This document shows positions 5,441-8,154 of a stretch of 8,154 bases of DNA, piece after piece. Every line of letters starts with the position of its first letter. Position 1 is the stretch's first letter. The stretch spans positions 1 to 8,154 of the forward strand of contig JAUVRV010000102.1 in assembly GCA_030597435.1 (NCBI GenBank), in the 5' to 3' direction. The notes below the pieces were generated by a model. It was given only the letters and a program-made list of their open reading frames with translations. It did no database searches and was not told where the DNA came from. Made by a program: the position numbers and the translations under genes. The DNA comes from Gemmatimonadales bacterium. Lineage in GTDB: Bacteria > Gemmatimonadota > Gemmatimonadetes > Gemmatimonadales > GWC2-71-9.

Positions 5441-7618
5441 GTGAGCACGTCAAAGGAGAAGCCCTGGGCGAAGCGTGTCAGGACACCCACCGTACTCCAG
5501 ATGGAGGCCCTGGAGTGCGGCGCCGCTGCGCTCGGCATCGTCCTGGGCTATCACGGACGCTATGTCCCACTGGAGGAACTGCGCCTAGCCTGCGGAGTCT
5601 CCCGCGACGGCACCAAAGCCAGCAACATGTTGCAGGTTGCCCGCCAGTACGGACTCACGGCCAAGGGCCTCAAGAAGGAACCCGCAGGACTCAAATCGCT
5701 TCCTCTCCCACTGATCGTCTTCTGGAACTTCAATCACTTTCTCGTGGTCGAGGGATTCAAACGAGGTCGGGTGTATCTCAACGATCCGGCGAGTGGCCCT
5801 CGGACGGTATCAGAGGAAGAGTTCGATGAGGCGTTCACTGGAGTAGCGCTGGTCTTCACACCCAGCCCCGATTTTCGCAAGGCAGGCCGGAAGCCCAGCC
5901 TGATACAGGGCTTGCGCGGTCGCTTGTCGGGATCGGAGGTGGCCCTCGTGTACGTGGTTCTGGCGAGTCTGGCTCTGGTTCTCCCTGGGCTCGTGATACC
6001 GATCTTTACCAAGGTCTTCGTAGACGAGGTTCTCGTAAAAGGACTGCGAGATTGGCTCGCTCCTCTGTTGCTAGGCATGGGCATCACGGCGGTCTTGCGA
6101 GCCGCTCTCACTTGGCTGAGGCAGCAATATCTCTTGCGCCTCGAGACCAAACTCGCATTGAGCATGTCGGGTCAGTTCTTCTGGCACGTGCTCCGACTCC
6201 CCACCGAGTTCTTCTCGCAGCGTTACGGCGGCGAGATCGGCTCACGCGTCGCGATCAATGACAGGGTTGCTCAGCTGCTCTCCGGAGAACTGGCAACAAC
6301 GGTTCTGAACATCGTGGTGATCTTCTTCTTCGCGATACTGATGTTCTACTACGACGTGACACTGACATTGGTGGGCATCGTCATCGCCGTGCTGAACGTG
6401 TTCGCGCTGCGTTACGTCGCTCGCAAGCGAGTCGACGGCAGCCAGCGACTCCTGCAGGAACAGGGCAAGCTGGTTGGGACGTCAATGGTCGGCCTGCAGA
6501 TGATCGAGACACTGAAGGCCACGGGTTCGGAGCCGGACTTCTTCTCCCGCTGGTCGGGTCAGCAGGCCAAGGTGGTGAACGCACATCAGGAGCTGAGCGT
6601 CTACACGCAATTTCTCCTCGCCGTCCCCCCCCTGCTCACAGCGCTCAACACGGTCGCCATCCTCTCGATCGGATCGCTTCGGGTCATGGACGGCTACATG
6701 ACCATGGGAATGCTGATCGCCTTCCAGAGCCTCATGTCGAGCTTTCTCGGACCGGTGGAAGGCCTGGTTGGGATGGGCGGGACCCTGCAGGAGGTGCAGG
6801 GCGACATGAGAAGGCTGGACGATGTGCTCCACTATGCTGCTGATCCTCTGTTGCTCCAAGAAGCCACTGCCGACGACCTCACACACGGCTCAAAGCTCCA
6901 GGGCCATCTGGATCTCGTCGACGTCACGTTCGGGTACAATCGCCAGGCACCACCCCTGCTCGATCGTTTCCGCTTGACGCTCAAGCCCGGCTCGCGTGTC
7001 GCACTCGTCGGATCCACCGGGAGCGGCAAGTCAACGGTTGCGAAGATAGCGGCCGGCCTCTACAAACCCTGGGACGGTGAGGTCCTCCTCGATCAGACGC
7101 CGCGGTCTGAGATCCCCCGTTCTCAACTCACGAGTTCGTTGGCCATGGTCGATCAGGAGATCTTCCTGTTCGAAGGCACCGTCCGAGACAACCTCACGCT
7201 CTGGGACCACACAGTCCTGGAGGCCGACATCGTACAGGCGGCTCGAGACGCACACATTCATGATGACATCGCGGAACGCCCCGGGGGCCACGACAGCCAC
7301 GTCGAGGAGGGGGGCCGGAACTTCAGTGGCGGCCAACGCCAGCGACTGGAGATCGCCCGCGCCCTAGTGGGGAAGCCAACCGTTCTGATCCTGGACGAGG
7401 CCACGAGTGCCCTCGATCCAGTGACCGAGCAGATAATCGACACCAACTTGCGACGTCGCGGTTGCACCTGTCTCATCGTGGCACATCGACTGAGCACAAT
7501 CCGCGACTGTGACGAGATCGTGGTGCTGGAGCAGGGCAAGGTTGTACAACGCGGGACGCATGAAGAATTGATGGGACAGGAGGGACCGTACGTGGAACTG
7601 ATCTCCGCCGAGGAGTGA
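5441..7618 (+). CDS. NHLP/NHLM exporter: C39 peptidase, permease and ATPase in one chain
   Basis: The protein has 725 residues from a GTG at 5441. No clear ribosome binding site precedes it and no ATG is available, so coupling to the HlyD-like gene ending at 5418 is likely. Residues about 12-145 are a C39 double-glycine peptidase with Gln20 (oxyanion hole), Cys26 (QMEALECGAAAL), His99 (NHFLVVEG) and Asp115 (NDPASGPR), so the catalytic set is complete. Six membrane helices follow, near 166-188, 203-226, 280-322 (two) and 390-432 (two). The ATPase carries Walker A GSTGSGKS (524-531), Q-loop Gln572 (VDQEIFLFEGTVRDN), signature SGGQ (629-632), Walker B ILDE with Asp652-Glu653, and H-loop His682 (VAHRLST). 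Length and order match peptidase-containing ABC transporters. It should cut the Nif11-like leader after Gly58 in the cytoplasm and export the core. It is the best-supported link between the operon and the precursor. Confidence 0.96.
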   Translation: MSTSKEKPWAKRVRTPTVLQMEALECGAAALGIVLGYHGRYVPLEELRLACGVSRDGTKASNMLQVARQYGLTAKGLKKEPAGLKSLPLPLIVFWNFNHFLVVEGFKRGRVYLNDPASGPRTVSEEEFDEAFTGVALVFTPSPDFRKAGRKPSLIQGLRGRLSGSEVALVYVVLASLALVLPGLVIPIFTKVFVDEVLVKGLRDWLAPLLLGMGITAVLRAALTWLRQQYLLRLETKLALSMSGQFFWHVLRLPTEFFSQRYGGEIGSRVAINDRVAQLLSGELATTVLNIVVIFFFAILMFYYDVTLTLVGIVIAVLNVFALRYVARKRVDGSQRLLQEQGKLVGTSMVGLQMIETLKATGSEPDFFSRWSGQQAKVVNAHQELSVYTQFLLAVPPLLTALNTVAILSIGSLRVMDGYMTMGMLIAFQSLMSSFLGPVEGLVGMGGTLQEVQGDMRRLDDVLHYAADPLLLQEATADDLTHGSKLQGHLDLVDVTFGYNRQAPPLLDRFRLTLKPGSRVALVGSTGSGKSTVAKIAAGLYKPWDGEVLLDQTPRSEIPRSQLTSSLAMVDQEIFLFEGTVRDNLTLWDHTVLEADIVQAARDAHIHDDIAERPGGHDSHVEEGGRNFSGGQRQRLEIARALVGKPTVLILDEATSALDPVTEQIIDTNLRRRGCTCLIVAHRLSTIRDCDEIVVLEQGKVVQRGTHEELMGQEGPYVELISAEE

Positions 7619-7629
7619 CGAAGCCGAGC

Positions 7630-8154
7630 ATGACGACTGTTCGCGACTTGTTCGAACGCAGCGGCTCGTTACGGGAACTGGCTGCCAATATGCCGCTTCT
7701 GCTTGACCAGCGGGGCGTGGTATCACTGGTATGCTCGGGCGGAGTGGATGTCTTCACGATCAGAGTACGGGGTCGGGAATTCGCGGGGTCGCGGCGGTTT
7801 CTCTGCCACATTCCCGATGGCAAGGCGCTATTCGGCGTTCCGTCGGATACGACCGAGGAAGCGCGAGGCATTCTGGCGGTGGGTACCTCCGGCACCACAC
7901 TGCGCCAACTCGATATGTCCGAGCTGCTCGAGCTGGCCGCGGCTGCCGATTGCGGTGAAGCCGCCGCGGAGTTGGTCGACGACTGGCTGCTAAGCCTGTC
8001 CACCGCAATCTCGCCGGGAGTGACCCCCAAGAAGTTCGCCATGCTGGAGCCGGGAGACCGGCTGGCTCTGGCAGAGGGTGTGGTCGCGCGGTCTGGTACG
8101 GGGATCGTTTGGGTTCGTCACACGGAAGGCCAGTCTCACTTTTCGGGCATGCGG
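7630..8154 (+). CDS. Second NHLM exporter ABC subunit, N-terminal part (3'-truncated)
   Basis: The frame from ATG 7630 stays open for 175 codons to the right edge, so only the N terminus is visible. It begins 11 bases after the transporter stop. A GTG at 7615 overlapping that stop (GTGA) is a second possible start, and neither has a well-spaced ribosome binding site. The visible part has no membrane segment or ATPase motif. It has a beta-rich region (VVSLVCSGGVDVFTIRV, GSRRFLCHIPDGKALFGV, then ILAVGTSGTTLRQL) and a helical stretch (SELLELAAAADCGEAAAELV) before LEPGDRLALAEGVVARSGTG. This pattern of a cupin- or cNMP-like roll with 'GGVDVF', 'LFGV' and 'AVG..GT' is what I recall for the long N-terminal domain of the second NHLM ABC transporter. 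Its permease and ATPase domains would lie beyond the window. It likely pairs with the subunit upstream. Family assignment rests on pattern and position. Confidence 0.8.
   Translation, partial: MTTVRDLFERSGSLRELAANMPLLLDQRGVVSLVCSGGVDVFTIRVRGREFAGSRRFLCHIPDGKALFGVPSDTTEEARGILAVGTSGTTLRQLDMSELLELAAAADCGEAAAELVDDWLLSLSTAISPGVTPKKFAMLEPGDRLALAEGVVARSGTGIVWVRHTEGQSHFSGMR

Noticed and set aside
1..8154. CRISPR arrays, tRNA or rRNA genes, insertion sequences
   Set aside because: I saw no regularly spaced repeats, no cloverleaf-like or ribosomal RNA sequence, and no transposase motif or terminal inverted repeats on either strand.

Overview
The window carries most of one recognisable system: an export locus of the NHLM/NHLP type (nitrile hydratase leader microcin/peptide) with a Nif11-like RiPP precursor gene. 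Precise codon-level matches to family landmarks support this. The host is not identifiable from the window. GC-rich codon use, Shine-Dalgarno sites and a secreted PA-domain M28 peptidase suggest a moderately GC-rich Gram-negative bacterium, for example an Acidobacteriota-, Gemmatimonadota- or myxobacteria-like lineage. This is inference only.

Layout. (1) Bases 2-1663 (+) hold the 3' part of a TPR-repeat protein of unknown function, cut by the left edge. (2) Bases 1825-3378 (+) encode a secreted zinc peptidase of family M28 with a PA insert and a complete metal-ligand set. (3) Bases 3379-3513 are a short convergent intergenic region with a perfect 10-bp hairpin. (4) Bases 3514-3738 (-) encode a 74-aa Nif11-like leader precursor ending in a Gly-Gly site followed by a 16-residue, Lys-rich core without Cys, Ser or Thr. 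(5) Bases 3739-3982 are the divergent control region, holding a GC-rich dyad, a tandem 8-bp repeat, a possible -10 box and a possible 36-codon hydrophobic small ORF. (6) Bases 3983-8154 (+) form a tight operon: a cyclic-nucleotide-binding-domain protein, an HlyD-like NHLM secretion protein, a C39 peptidase/permease/ATPase, and the start of the second NHLM ABC transporter, cut by the right edge.

How the parts fit. The C39 peptidase domain should cut the precursor after Gly-Gly while its ABC domain, with the second ABC subunit and the HlyD-like adaptor, exports the core. The cNMP-domain protein lacks a DNA-binding domain and is probably a sensor or transporter accessory rather than a Crp-type regulator. 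No modification enzyme is visible. The core lacks the residues used by lanthipeptide or azole chemistry, so its final structure is the main open question. The TPR protein and the M28 peptidase are probably ordinary neighbours rather than part of the system.
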